Below, in pieces: positions 9,901 to 19,002 of a stretch of 64,000 nucleotides of DNA. Source of the DNA: Phycisphaerales bacterium (GTDB lineage Bacteria > Planctomycetota > Phycisphaerae > UBA1845 > UTPLA1); NCBI GenBank assembly GCA_020639075.1, contig JACKHI010000001.1, forward strand, positions 1,054,001-1,118,000. Reading direction: 5' to 3'. A program made the translations under genes and the position numbers. The first letter of the stretch is position 1. Every line of letters begins with the position of its first letter. The notes below the pieces were generated by a model. That model did not search any database. It had not been told where the DNA came from and saw nothing but the letters and a program-made list of their open reading frames with translations.

Positions 9901-12589
9901 CGTTGAGACTCGAGCACTCGCAGACTTCCTGGTACAGACCGTCAATACACGAGCCGTTGAGACAGCAGGCGCCGTCGATCTCCGGATCCTGCACAGGGCA
10001 GACGTTTCCGGGATCGCATACCGACGAAGCGCCCAGCCACGTGCCGCAATAGCCATTACAGAAGTTGAACGACTGCTCGATACAGAGTCCATCGCCCAGG
10101 CAACACGCCCCGATTGGCTGCACGCAAACAGTCGACTCACAATCGGTTCCGTCACCCTCGTAGGTGCTTTGAGCGAACTGCAGACACTCGCATTCCGTCA
10201 GGATTTCGCAATGCGCCGACTGCGAATCGACAATGCAACACGCGCCCGTCGGAATCGAACACGCGTTCCCGTCCAACTCATCCGAAAGCGAACCCTCGTC
10301 GCAGGCCACGCCGATGCCCGCAAACTCGCCGCACTGCGGCGTACAACTCAGCTCGGTCAGCAGCTCGCACTCCCCGTTCGGAAGACAACACGCTCCAGAC
10401 TCGCACGAATTCGGAGTGCACACGGTTCCGTCTCCGAAATAGAGGCTGCTCACAAGTTGATCGCATTCGCACTCCGTCGTGATCGTGCAGAACTGCCCGG
10501 CAAACCCCGACGCACAGCATGCGCCCGTCGGTTCCGGCACGCAGGGTACGAGGTACGGCGTGATCTGCCCGCGAATCTCGCCCATCGGATGCTGAAGCGA
10601 ATGAACATTGACGTACCAGAACCCCGCGACGAGATCCGCGATCTGTGCGGCCACCGGATAACTGCCGGGATCCGTGAGTACGATCGAACCGATCTTTGTC
10701 GAACCAGCCGGCAGCGAATACACGACGGGCCCGTTCACACCCGGCGCGGCGGGCCCGTGAATATGAGCAATCGTCTCGGCACTCGAAATTCCGCTGAAGC
10801 TGAAGTTGTAAGACAACACGCCCGTCCCGTGATCCAGGAAGAACGAGCCGCTACCCCCGCCAGTCGCAGGTGCAGCGGGTGGCGTTGGCGTGTGCGTTGC
10901 AGTCGCCTGCGACGCATCCATGCTGATGGAGAACTTCGAAACGTCATCGCACAACGTTCCGTACTGCTGAAATTCGCCGCAGCGACTCTCACAGCGGCTG
11001 ACGCCCGTGACCGTGCAGTTTCCATTCGGCAGGCAGCAACGTCCGAGGAAGCAGTTCACAAACGGCGCTGCATCGCCGCAGACAGTCCCGTCGCCATGAT
11101 AGGTGCCGCCGTAGAAACACTCGCACTCAGCCTGAACCATGTCGTCGACGCATTGCGCGCCGAAACAGCACGCTCCCGTCGGCTGAATCGGACATTCGGC
11201 GCTCACGCAATCGCTTCCGTCGCCAAGCCAGATGCCGCAGGCAGACGCGCACCCGGCCTCTGTCGATCCCTCGTTGCAGGCATTTCCGATACAGCACGCG
11301 CCGATGGGAGCGCATTCGACGCTCTGGCATGTCGCGCCGCCGCCGTGGAAGACGCCGCCGTTGCATTCGCAGTATTGCTGCGTCGTATTGGGCACGCACT
11401 GATCGTTCAGACAGCATGCCCCGCCCACCGGGAGCGGACACAACCCGAGCGAACCCGCGCATTGCGTGCCGAGACCGTTCCATGTTCCGCACGCCGCGGC
11501 GCACTCGGGCTGAGTGAAACCGTCATAACAAATCCCGTAAATGCAGCAGGCGCCGATCGGCGCAGGGCAATTCGCCGAAGCGCAGCTCTCGCCCGCCTCA
11601 AAGGCGCCGCCCAATGTTCCGCTGCAGAAGCACTCTTGCGTCAGTACGCAACTTCCGTCGGGCAGACAGCACGCCGCGACCTCCTGTTTGCATGTCGTCT
11701 TGCCCGACTTCAACAACTCGACGAACGGATCGACATCCGCCTGGTCGACCAGGCAGTCGCCGTTGATGTCCATGCACGCACAGCCTTCAATCGGCCCCGC
11801 CCCCGCCAGCACGCAATCGATGAAGGGGCCGATGTCGGCACTGTCCACCATGCCGTCGTAATTGCCGTCGCCGAGGCACGCGCACGCACCAGGAACCGGT
11901 GGCGTGTACTCGACCATCAGCACCGGGCGAAAGCTCGGCGTCGGGTTGTCCTTTGAATCGAACTTCTTCGCAGTGGGCGCCGTCGATTCATCACCGATGA
12001 CGATCCATCCGCGATTCGACGCCGGATCCGCGAACCACGACTGAACTTCACCGGTCAACGTCGACGATGTCCACGTGTAGTACCCAACATCGTCAACAGT
12101 CGTCGTCGCGCTCGGCGAAAATGCGAAGTCGCCGCCCGTCGTGGTCCATGTGACCGTGTTGTAGTCGGAGTGCGTCCATGTCGCGTCGCCCGGCGTCGCA
12201 GCACCGCCGATTCCACCGCCGCCCGGCGAAATCGACGTGCCCTCGCCCCAGTCCTTCAGCAGAAGATGGAGAGACACGTCCCGCGGTCCCGCCTGATCGC
12301 TGGTGACGGACAAATGCAACGTCAGTTCCGCATAGGTAATGATGGCTCCGGGCGGGATCGCGCTTTGCAGATCGAATTGCACGAGGCCGCGTTTAATATC
12401 CATACCGGGCCCCTGAAACGATCGGCCCGCGAAGAAACCGTTTCCGATCGCATTACTCAGATCGCCTTGGTTCTCATAGATCGTCGTGTCCTGCGAAGCG
12501 CCAATATTGACCGTATCGCCGCGCGCATGGCCGACGGTCATAAGGACTGCGGCCAACACCGCACCGTAATACGAATATCGAGGATTCAT
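6995..12589 (-). CDS. Giant secreted Cys-rich protein with DNRLRE-like, dockerin, CHRD and inactive-looking hydrolase domains
   Basis: An 1864-residue secreted protein. I start it at the ATG at 12589, where a signal peptide (MNPRYSYYGAVLAAVLMTVG) begins behind AAGGAG; the longer upstream reading has no leader. Order of domains: signal; DNRLRE-like beta domain (about 25-235); dockerin-like repeats (DGNYDGMVDSADIG, DINGDCLVDQADVD; about 236-295); six CC-type Cys modules (GACC...C.C...GDG..C); CHRD domain (about 550-676, HIHGPAAPG); six more Cys modules; second CHRD (about 950-1076); three more modules; an alpha/beta-hydrolase domain (about 1380-1630); and a C-terminal jelly-roll ending IGLDDIELTQE. 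The hydrolase nucleophile elbow is GQGRGGEG, glycine where serine is expected. It follows the DUF1501 and DUF1800 genes and is probably co-transcribed. Likely a surface protein. Confidence 0.88.
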   Translation of the reverse strand: MNPRYSYYGAVLAAVLMTVGHARGDTVNIGASQDTTIYENQGDLSNAIGNGFFAGRSFQGPGMDIKRGLVQFDLQSAIPPGAIITYAELTLHLSVTSDQAGPRDVSLHLLLKDWGEGTSISPGGGGIGGAATPGDATWTHSDYNTVTWTTTGGDFAFSPSATTTVDDVGYYTWTSSTLTGEVQSWFADPASNRGWIVIGDESTAPTAKKFDSKDNPTPSFRPVLMVEYTPPVPGACACLGDGNYDGMVDSADIGPFIDCVLAGAGPIEGCACMDINGDCLVDQADVDPFVELLKSGKTTCKQEVAACCLPDGSCVLTQECFCSGTLGGAFEAGESCASANCPAPIGACCIYGICYDGFTQPECAAACGTWNGLGTQCAGSLGLCPLPVGGACCLNDQCVPNTTQQYCECNGGVFHGGGATCQSVECAPIGACCIGNACNEGSTEAGCASACGIWLGDGSDCVSAECPIQPTGACCFGAQCVDDMVQAECECFYGGTYHGDGTVCGDAAPFVNCFLGRCCLPNGNCTVTGVSRCESRCGEFQQYGTLCDDVSKFSISMDASQATATHTPTPPAAPATGGGSGSFFLDHGTGVLSYNFSFSGISSAETIAHIHGPAAPGVNGPVVYSLPAGSTKIGSIVLTDPGSYPVAAQIADLVAGFWYVNVHSLQHPMGEIRGQITPYLVPCVPEPTGACCASGFAGQFCTITTECECDQLVSSLYFGDGTVCTPNSCESGACCLPNGECELLTELSCTPQCGEFAGIGVACDEGSLSDELDGNACSIPTGACCIVDSQSAHCEILTECECLQFAQSTYEGDGTDCESTVCVQPIGACCLGDGLCIEQSFNFCNGYCGTWLGASSVCDPGNVCPVQDPEIDGACCLNGSCIDGLYQEVCECSSLNGIWQGDGTTCADELIDCMAGRCCLPDGSCIVATAKNCDDACGVSAPPGTFCNNEVVAAMNMTTTEAIGTHSPPPAPAPTGSGFGAIRLDLNTNELRYYIQFNGLSGPETVSHIHGPAAPGVNAPAVYALPVGQPKHGSLTLTDPGSYPVADQIDDLLAGLWYVNVHTTNHPSGEIRGQLSIYSAPCEPSDERGACCMPGDPDPTCQLLSECECDQIPGSVYFGDGSVCTGTVCLLGACCQPDGTCFNALAEDCTDPCESFQGALNRCDTADCTPTTGACCAGPVCSEVTGCVCSQMGGVYQGDGSDCVPNPCIPQATMLDLACNSLSVYPHVEFVKAFDSSQPVYLAIDPSLHPAIGGVTGDIYVTAAKSELQWDTDPTLTDIRVGGFQTVTFSAMDTMSNTFQIAASGELAFDAGTGLGVGYDVVIDTNQDGMLDPGDYIDGFSDESGFYVVHDLTTSGPLPVETATYFVSGISAPGQAGERVVYPMDIASMGQLPLIVISHGNGQQYTFYEYLQTHLASYGYIVMSHRTNSVAGPAAAAETTLEHTHALIEQQGDAGVANGVLDGHIDSSRIIWIGQGRGGEGVVRAYNDLFTGAFTSAYYDAGDILLVSSIAPTDVDLGNGSPDLADPLNATYHLLYGAADGIVDGCADNDDVQPFNVYDRCTGTRQATYVQGVGHNDFNCCGFNDASGPSLLGRADAQAVAKSVYLALVKHYADGNIPASEFLWRQYESLRTSGAPVGAVVDRQYRRGLGAGRVVIDDYQSSPSTSLSSSGGMVTFDVLNVYEGLMNDSAPGFTWTSSDPMNGMTMAGDDDSSAGVVFDWSSPGSYFYELEVVPAERDFTDDGYISLRAAQGTQHPETLADVGDLSFTVTLRDGMGTTSSIAINAFGGGIEEPYARIGVGAANCGPNPGWANEFETIRIRLTDFLRDGSGLDLSDVVAVRLEFGGSHGSARGRIGLDDIELTQE

Positions 12590-12743
12590 CTTGATCCTGA
12601 CTCCTTCCAGGCCGTCACGCCGATTCGGAATCGAACCGACATGGATCGGAGCAGCCCGAACCGCCGCTCGCTGCAACCCAATGCCTCGGAGCGGCGGTCG
12701 AAACCGGCCGGTCCGATTGAACAACCACGCGACACGAATCGCG

Positions 12744-14195
12744 CTAACAGACGACGCCCATGTACTCGGATGGCGCCGGGATCTGGTAATCCGGAAACAG
12801 ATATGACAGATTCGCTTGATTGCCCATGAGGCGATCGAAGATCTCTGCGAGAAATATTCGCGGATCGGTGCCAAGGCACACGTCATTCGTCCCGCCGCAT
12901 ACCGTAGAACCCGGGTTGTGAAGCGTGTCAACGCCCGGCCACAGGCCCGCGTTGATCACCTGCCCGCCGCAGATGTTCGTCCCCATCATGTAGACATTTG
13001 TCGCATATCCGTGATCCGTGCCCGCCGTCTCGGGCGTCACGGGGTTGCCGCCGCTCGTCATCGGCGGCTCGGCATCGCGACCGAATTCACCGGTCATGTA
13101 AATCGTCCAGCATCGATTACTGCCGTTCGTCGTCATGTCCTGCCAGAAGGCCTTCAGATTCCGCGCCAAGCTTTCCATCAGCAGCCACATCTGCCCCGTC
13201 TGGCTGTTGTTGCTGCCCTGGTTGTTGTGCGTGTCCCAACCGCCCGTGCGCAGCGTGACCGTCTCCAGACCGATCCCGGCCTTCAACAAGGCCGCAACAC
13301 GTCGAAGGCCGTCCCCCAGATAAGACGTGTCATACTCCGGTGAAGGCGGGAACGTGACGGAGTTGAGCAGCGTGATCGCATCGCGCGTCACGATGGACAG
13401 ATCCTCCCAGGCGGCAAGCTTGTTCTGATTGCCGTACATCTCGACCATCGCATTGAGCCACGCCGTCTGAATTGACTGCGAAATCCCCTGGATCCCGAAG
13501 TTCTCCGCGTTCGCGATCGGAATTGCCTGGTATGGAACGCCGCCGAGCAGGTGATCGTGAAGATTCGATGCCACGCTCATCCCGCGAATCGGCCCGCCGT
13601 ACGGCGTCGCCGTTTCCAGGTGCCGCGCCATCATGCTGCCGCCGAGCCCAACGCCCGGGTTCGGTGTCGCCTGCCCCACCCAGCGCTCCGCCGTGAAATG
13701 CGAATACGACTGGCCGGGAAGCGTGCAGCCCGTCGCGATCGCCAGCGCCCCGTCGTTCCAGATGTCGAGCAAGTCGGCAAGCCCGCCTGACAATGCCCAG
13801 TATCCGTCGTTCAAGTCGATCAGATCCTCGGGTGTGCCCGTCCCCGGCAACGGTACGCCCAACAGACTGCCCGGACGCCGAATTCCGTCGATCGGATTGA
13901 TGTATGCGTAATCACCGATCGGACAAACCATCGCAAGTCCGTCCGGCCCGCCGAATAGATGGATAAATATGAACGTGTGATCCGCGCAGCCGCCGCCGGC
14001 CGCGAACGTGCACTCGGGGAACCACATCGGCAGGCTCGACGCGAACGCCGCTGCCCCCGTCGCCGCCGCCGAACGCGTCATGAATTGCCGGCGCGTCATG
14101 CCGCCCCAGAAACTGTCACCGTTCAGGGCCGCGCGGCGCATTCGCCGTTCCACCGTGTTGTAGTCGCGACAGGCGTTCTTGTCGTAGTTGTACAT
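12744..14195 (-). CDS. DUF1501 family protein with Tat leader
   Basis: A 483-residue DUF1501 protein, a family related to the sulfatase/alkaline phosphatase fold and abundant in Planctomycetes. The N-terminus carries a twin-arginine leader (TRRQFMTRSAAATGAAAFASS), so it is exported folded. Internal motifs include HLFGGPDGLAMVCP, ETVTLRTGGWDTHNNQGS, YMTGEFGRDAEPPM and GTDHGYATNVYMMG, all typical of the family. I chose the ATG at 14195 (MYNYDKNACRDYN) because AGGAT precedes it. It lies about 100 bases after the DUF1800 gene and upstream of the giant Cys-rich protein. DUF1800/DUF1501 pairs recur across this phylum; their substrate is unknown. Confidence 0.92.
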   Translation of the reverse strand: MYNYDKNACRDYNTVERRMRRAALNGDSFWGGMTRRQFMTRSAAATGAAAFASSLPMWFPECTFAAGGGCADHTFIFIHLFGGPDGLAMVCPIGDYAYINPIDGIRRPGSLLGVPLPGTGTPEDLIDLNDGYWALSGGLADLLDIWNDGALAIATGCTLPGQSYSHFTAERWVGQATPNPGVGLGGSMMARHLETATPYGGPIRGMSVASNLHDHLLGGVPYQAIPIANAENFGIQGISQSIQTAWLNAMVEMYGNQNKLAAWEDLSIVTRDAITLLNSVTFPPSPEYDTSYLGDGLRRVAALLKAGIGLETVTLRTGGWDTHNNQGSNNSQTGQMWLLMESLARNLKAFWQDMTTNGSNRCWTIYMTGEFGRDAEPPMTSGGNPVTPETAGTDHGYATNVYMMGTNICGGQVINAGLWPGVDTLHNPGSTVCGGTNDVCLGTDPRIFLAEIFDRLMGNQANLSYLFPDYQIPAPSEYMGVVC

Positions 14196-14298
14196 GGGCT
14201 CTATCCTCGCCGAGGCGAATGCCGCCTCCATGAATACGGGGAGTCTTCATACGAATGCGCGTTGCGAATCGGTAAACCGGCCCGCAACGCGCGCGATC

Positions 14299-16074
14299 TC
14301 AGTAGCATTGAAACGAAGGTGAAGCGAGCACGAGACTCGTCATCTCGCGACGCGCTGTCAGCGACAAAGGCAACGTCACGCCGTTGAAGTAGTTCGTGAT
14401 CGTCGTCCGATCCGCCTGCGACATGAATCCGCCGAATAACGCGTTATCCAGGGCATCAAGCGCCGCCGCGACCGACGCCGTCGGCAGGCTCGAAACGAAC
14501 GTGCTGATGCTCGCGTTGCTGAACGTGTTGAACGACCATCGCGCGCCCGCCTCCCATCGTGTGCGAAGGTCCGCCCATTCCTCCTTCCCGTCCGGATACC
14601 CGTCGGGCGACTGCTTGTTGTAAGGAATGTGATCCGCCACGCTCAGATAGCCGCCGACGAGTCGACTCGACTGCAGCTCCGTACCCGGATCCGAAATCGT
14701 TGCGCCGCACGCCCGCGCCGTCGACGCCAGCAGATGCAGTGGTCGCTTGATCTTGTCCTTCGCACAATTGATCCATGTCTGCGACAGGATCACTTTGACC
14801 ATCTCCGCGATTTCGTTCGCGTTCGGGTCCGCCCAGTTTGCGACGTAAGCATCGACAACGGCCGTCTTCAGCGCCTGCGGCGGCGAATAGCTCGACAACC
14901 AGCGACACATCTTGTCGGCAATGAACCCGGCAGTGAACAAACCCATCTTGCCCGGGTCCGTCAGGATATCGACGACGACGTCGATCTCCGTCATCCCCAG
15001 CCCGGCGGGTATGTTGTACGTCTGTGGATTCCCGTTCGCCGGGAACACGAGCGTCTTGGCGTTGTCATCATGTCGCGAGTTGTTGAATGGCGGTATCGCA
15101 CCGCAGTTGGCGCCGCCGCCGTGGAACGAGTTCGGCACGACGACTTCCCAGCCCGTCATCATCTTTGCGAGTTCGACTATCGTGCCCTGGTCGTAGCCGT
15201 TGTCCACGCCAAGCGTGTGCAGTTCCATGATCTCGCGCGCGTGATTCTCGTTTGGCGAACCCGCCGTATTCTCGACGCCGTTCAGATAGAGCAGCATCGC
15301 CGGGCTCAGCGCACTCGCCTTCAAGAGGTTTGAGAACTTGCCCAGCGCGTTCGGACGAATGTGGTGCGTGTCTTCCAGCGTCTTGTAGCGATTGTTCGCG
15401 TTCGGCATCTGATGGTAGACGTTGAAGTGGTCCGTCCAGAACTCCACCATTCGCTCGAGAAGCTGCGCAGGACTGTAGATCGCGCGAATGACTCTGGCCC
15501 GCACGAGCTCGTAACGAACGGCGAACATCGCCGCGGCGTCATTGCCGGCGCAGAGATTCAACCCGCCGGCGGACTCCGCCAATGTGGGATATGGACCGTA
15601 CCCATGCGTCGGATCCGTCTGAGTCGCCAGATTGCTCTCAAAATTCAGATAGCTCGCCCACGAATAGGGATCCAGTTGCTGATTGAGCCAGGCGTTGTAA
15701 CCCATCGTTGTGACGTCGGTCTCCGTGGCCGAAGTCCAGCCGAATGTCGCCTTATCGATGAGTCGGTGAATCGCCGACTTGCTGCCGACCTGCACGATGC
15801 AAGCCGCCGGCCCCGGCTGAATGCCGGGCCTCGCCGCCGTCCCGGAATGCCCGGATGACGCCCCACCCAACGACGTCGGTTTTTTTGCGGAATTCGTACC
15901 CGGATCGCCGTAAACGTTCTTGCCGAACACCAGCGCAGCCAATCCGCCCGCAAGCACTTCGCGACGCGTCTTTCGCTGTTCCTTTGGCGCCGACAATGGC
16001 GTCTGATTCGTCACCTCAGCCGAATCCGCATGCGACTGCGCATCCTCGGGAATCAGCACATTCTTCTCGGTCAT
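14299..16074 (-). CDS. DUF1800 family protein with Tat-like leader
   Basis: A 591-residue DUF1800 protein. A Tat-type leader (KTRREVLAGGLAALVFG) follows about 35 polar residues. The conserved DUF1800 opening IHRLIDKATFGWTSATETDV and later segments (LLERMVEFWTDHFNVYHQM, ENHAREIMELHTLGVDNGY, ELAKMMTGWEV) are clear. Family function is not established; these proteins are exported and nearly always sit next to a DUF1501 gene, as here. It is probably the first gene of a three-gene transcript DUF1800, DUF1501, giant Cys-rich protein. Upstream lies a 600-base gene-free stretch that should contain its promoter. Confidence 0.92.
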   Translation of the reverse strand: MTEKNVLIPEDAQSHADSAEVTNQTPLSAPKEQRKTRREVLAGGLAALVFGKNVYGDPGTNSAKKPTSLGGASSGHSGTAARPGIQPGPAACIVQVGSKSAIHRLIDKATFGWTSATETDVTTMGYNAWLNQQLDPYSWASYLNFESNLATQTDPTHGYGPYPTLAESAGGLNLCAGNDAAAMFAVRYELVRARVIRAIYSPAQLLERMVEFWTDHFNVYHQMPNANNRYKTLEDTHHIRPNALGKFSNLLKASALSPAMLLYLNGVENTAGSPNENHAREIMELHTLGVDNGYDQGTIVELAKMMTGWEVVVPNSFHGGGANCGAIPPFNNSRHDDNAKTLVFPANGNPQTYNIPAGLGMTEIDVVVDILTDPGKMGLFTAGFIADKMCRWLSSYSPPQALKTAVVDAYVANWADPNANEIAEMVKVILSQTWINCAKDKIKRPLHLLASTARACGATISDPGTELQSSRLVGGYLSVADHIPYNKQSPDGYPDGKEEWADLRTRWEAGARWSFNTFSNASISTFVSSLPTASVAAALDALDNALFGGFMSQADRTTITNYFNGVTLPLSLTARREMTSLVLASPSFQCY

Positions 16075-16676
16075 ATCAAAGTCCCTCTCTGACCGCCACG
16101 GAAAAGACCTGGGTTGTCGTCACGTATTGCTGTGTCGACTCGACACACACAGCCGAGCCGCATTCACAATTGCAAGCGTGCTGAATTGCACGGTACTGCG
16201 CCGTCGCTGCACATTTCACGTCGCAAGAACGACGCGCGGACTCAAACAGCGCGAACCACTGTTATGCACTCGCTTGGACGATCACACTTTGCAATCGGCG
16301 CGCCTGACAGTGGATTAGCTGCAGAGATTCCTGGATGCGATCGCACGCAAACGATGTGCAAGAATATGAAGAAAAAGAGATTGTGCTCGCTTGGACGCGA
16401 CTTTGGATTTGCCCGGATCCAATCGAGAACTCAAGATTGCGTTTCCCGTCGACCGGCTACGCTCAGCCAAATGGCCGTGTCCGGCCATGTACGTTGGCTA
16501 ATTAACGCCACGCCACACCATCGACTCGACCATAGGCGGCCACGCGTGCATGACATTCATGTGTCGCTGTAGAATCCACGTATATCCGATCGGAACGTAA
16601 CTTCGTACGACACGCGCATGTCGCACGATTTGATTCACCAAGCCACGATGAGTTGAGCCCAAATAAGCGACTGAAT
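16075..16676. other. Intergenic stretch with no recognised gene
   Basis: About 600 bases between the DUF1800 gene start and the end of the HExxH gene, both on the minus strand. Reading frames here have no recognisable protein signature. The sequence is more AT-rich than its neighbours and probably holds the promoter of the DUF1800 operon. I see no strong hairpin or repeat. Confidence 0.5.
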
Positions 16677-18371
16677 TCAGTGAGGTCGCGCAGCTTCGAA
16701 ATCAAAGGCGGTCGCATCCACGGCATAGCAGTCGCAAATTGACGCCATCAATCGGAAAAGCGCCCGCACGCGATCGTCCGTGACGAATCCCGACGCGACA
16801 AACTGCCGATCGAACCAAGTCGTCGACCGAAAGTACCGATCCCGATCAGCCATCCCGCTGAATCGAAGATACTGGTATTCATAGGCGTATCGCGCCAGCT
16901 GCCGAAATACCTGTGCCGGTGGGTAGACACCGACCAGGCAGTACACGTTGTTCCGCACGTAGGCCTCGGCCTGCGCTCGCGTCAGGAAGTGCTGGGACAA
17001 CAAGTTCGCCTGGAAATCCGGCATTCGGCTTTGCGCGTATGCCGCCAAGCTGCGACCGATTTGACCCGACGCCCGACTCAACTCTCCCAGGTCCGATCGC
17101 GCCGCGCCACGCATCGGCGCAGGCGCGTTCGTGACGATCTCGTCGAATAACGCCGCCAGTTCGCCGTTCGAAGACGCGAACGCATCTGCATGCTCGTCCG
17201 CAATCGGCACCCAACCCGCGTCGACCGCCTGGTGCCCCCATTCGTGAATCGTCCGCGCCGCCAGCATCAATCGATCGAATGTCGGCGACGGCGCCCCCAG
17301 CCGATTCCCCGCCGGGTCCGTCAGGCTATAGGCGACGAGGTTCCGCCGCACATGAATGTAGCTCAGCCCCCGCTGCTCCATTTCATCATGTGCCGGCGGC
17401 AGCTGGTCCGCTCGGCGCAACGATGCCAGGAACCGTGACGTACAATCGCCCACCACCGCCAGATCTGCGATCATGCTCTCCGCGACTGGCGTTGATATCG
17501 TGCCCGCGATTTCGCGAAACAGCGCCGAATCAGCGTCGCCGTCCGGTGACCAGAGAATCTCATCCGGTTTGCCCGTGACGATCGCCTTCGGCCGCTCTGC
17601 ATCCAACCAGCGGCACAGCAATTCGAAGCCCTCGGATGTTGTTCCGCGATAACGCCGACCGAACGCAGAAATCGTTGCTTCCGCTGCCTGCCCGATGTCG
17701 TGCCCGATACGCTGGAGCTTCTCGATCTGCGACTGCGTCGCCGCCAATCCCGTCGGCGGCACCTGCATCATCGGCTTCCCGCCTCTCGGCGGAGGCTTCA
17801 AATCGACATCATGCAGCCCGCGAATTGTCTCCATCGAATCCGCCAGCACACGAAACGTCGCCGCATCGGGTCGAGAAGACTTCGCAGCGCCGCCGCGAAA
17901 CATCGCAATCTCCGCGTCGCTTCGATCCAGCCAATACGAGAGATTCTGAACAAAAGCCGAGAGAATCTGCTGCGTCTGCGCCATCCGCTCCTGGTGCAGA
18001 ATCAAATACGACGCAAACTCGACGTTTGAGACGTCAGGATCAAAGTCGGAGTCAAACAGCGTCCACGAAGCGCGATAGAACGGTTGCGAAAACGGCAGGA
18101 CAGGCTCGTCCGAACCCGCAATCAGAGTATTCTGCACGCGAGGCGGCATCCAGAACCGCGGCGCTCGCCGTGCAAGATGCTCAGTCCGTCGCCAGAAGAG
18201 CCCGAATGCCGCGTTGAACAATCCGATCCAATCAGCCGAGACGCCGCGCTCGTCTCGCATCGCCATTTGAAATTCCGGTGCAATCCCCTCCGCCCCAAGC
18301 ACTTCCGCCGGGATCACAAACGCCCCGGCTTGACCAAGAGAGAACTCATAAATTGGATCGTGATCTGACAT
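16677..18371 (-). CDS. Unrecognised protein with HExxH metallopeptidase-like motif
   Basis: A 564-residue protein with no signal peptide and no family I recognise. The most telling feature is HEWGH at residues 376-380 inside an amphipathic helix (RTIHEWGHQAV), followed by an acidic segment (DEHADAFASSNGELAALFDEIV) that could supply the third zinc ligand, as in gluzincins. The C-terminal part is helical and rich in Tyr/Arg. I start it at the ATG at 18371 (MSDHDPIYEF), 13 bases after the upstream gene, because the longer form overlaps that gene. It is the last gene of a run of three zinc-ribbon membrane genes. A zinc protease is plausible but unproven. Confidence 0.75.
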   Translation of the reverse strand: MSDHDPIYEFSLGQAGAFVIPAEVLGAEGIAPEFQMAMRDERGVSADWIGLFNAAFGLFWRRTEHLARRAPRFWMPPRVQNTLIAGSDEPVLPFSQPFYRASWTLFDSDFDPDVSNVEFASYLILHQERMAQTQQILSAFVQNLSYWLDRSDAEIAMFRGGAAKSSRPDAATFRVLADSMETIRGLHDVDLKPPPRGGKPMMQVPPTGLAATQSQIEKLQRIGHDIGQAAEATISAFGRRYRGTTSEGFELLCRWLDAERPKAIVTGKPDEILWSPDGDADSALFREIAGTISTPVAESMIADLAVVGDCTSRFLASLRRADQLPPAHDEMEQRGLSYIHVRRNLVAYSLTDPAGNRLGAPSPTFDRLMLAARTIHEWGHQAVDAGWVPIADEHADAFASSNGELAALFDEIVTNAPAPMRGAARSDLGELSRASGQIGRSLAAYAQSRMPDFQANLLSQHFLTRAQAEAYVRNNVYCLVGVYPPAQVFRQLARYAYEYQYLRFSGMADRDRYFRSTTWFDRQFVASGFVTDDRVRALFRLMASICDCYAVDATAFDFEAARPH

Positions 18372-18384
18372 CACTTCGCTCGAA

Positions 18385-19002
18385 TTACGGTTGTGCAATA
18401 CTATTCTCGCCACCCGTCGTATGACCGCCAGTAGAATTTCGCTGCATCCGCTCTGTCAGCATCCGCGTGAACACCTGTTTCTCAGATTTCCCATCAAAGA
18501 TACCCGCCAGTTTGGCATGCTGAATCGTCGGTCGCTTCGTTCCTCCGTCCGCGTCGTCTTCCTCTGCTTCCACCCATGGCGCCCAATCGGAAATCGAAAA
18601 CGACTTGATCCGGCGATATGCGACCCGGACGATCCGGTGCTGCCGCGGAAGCTGGATCACGAGATCATCAATTGTCAGGGCGGCAAATCCGGGACACTCC
18701 CTCAACGAACGAAACGTGGTTACTGCAGCAAGCAGAACGAGTACCGCGAGGGCGGCGAACGAGATGATCGCTCCGATCAGCCCGACTCTGGCGACGACCC
18801 ACGACCAGTGTTGAATGAACATCTGCAGAACATAAGTCTGAGCGATGACAGCCGTGGCCGAAGCCCACCACGTTCGGCGCCGCCGGAACACGACCGTGTC
18901 GTCATCGAACGCCAGTCCGCATTCCGGACAGCGATGAGGTCGCGGCAGGCCCTCCAGCGAATAACCGCAGTCAAGACACGCATCCTGGGGTGAGATGATC
19001 AC
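18385..19002 (-). CDS. Zinc-ribbon membrane protein, paralogue C
   Basis: A 205-residue protein with an N-terminal zinc ribbon (CLDCGYSLEGLPRPHRCPECGLAFD), two membrane segments at about residues 48-65 and 72-92, and a cytoplasmic tail containing a PH-like beta domain (FAALTIDDLVIQLPRQ). The same layout occurs in the next two genes and at 37446. The ATG overlaps the stop of the preceding gene by four bases (ATGA), so the genes are translationally coupled. Function unknown; zinc ribbons of this CxxCGYxLxGL type are very common in Planctomycetes. Confidence 0.8.
   Translation of the reverse strand: MIISPQDACLDCGYSLEGLPRPHRCPECGLAFDDDTVVFRRRRTWWASATAVIAQTYVLQMFIQHWSWVVARVGLIGAIISFAALAVLVLLAAVTTFRSLRECPGFAALTIDDLVIQLPRQHRIVRVAYRRIKSFSISDWAPWVEAEEDDADGGTKRPTIQHAKLAGIFDGKSEKQVFTRMLTERMQRNSTGGHTTGGENSIAQP

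Noticed and set aside
8909..11956. A 1015-codon open frame on the plus strand opposite the giant Cys-rich gene
   Set aside because: Composition is Arg/Ala/His-rich with no domain; it is the complement of a strongly supported gene with clear modules.
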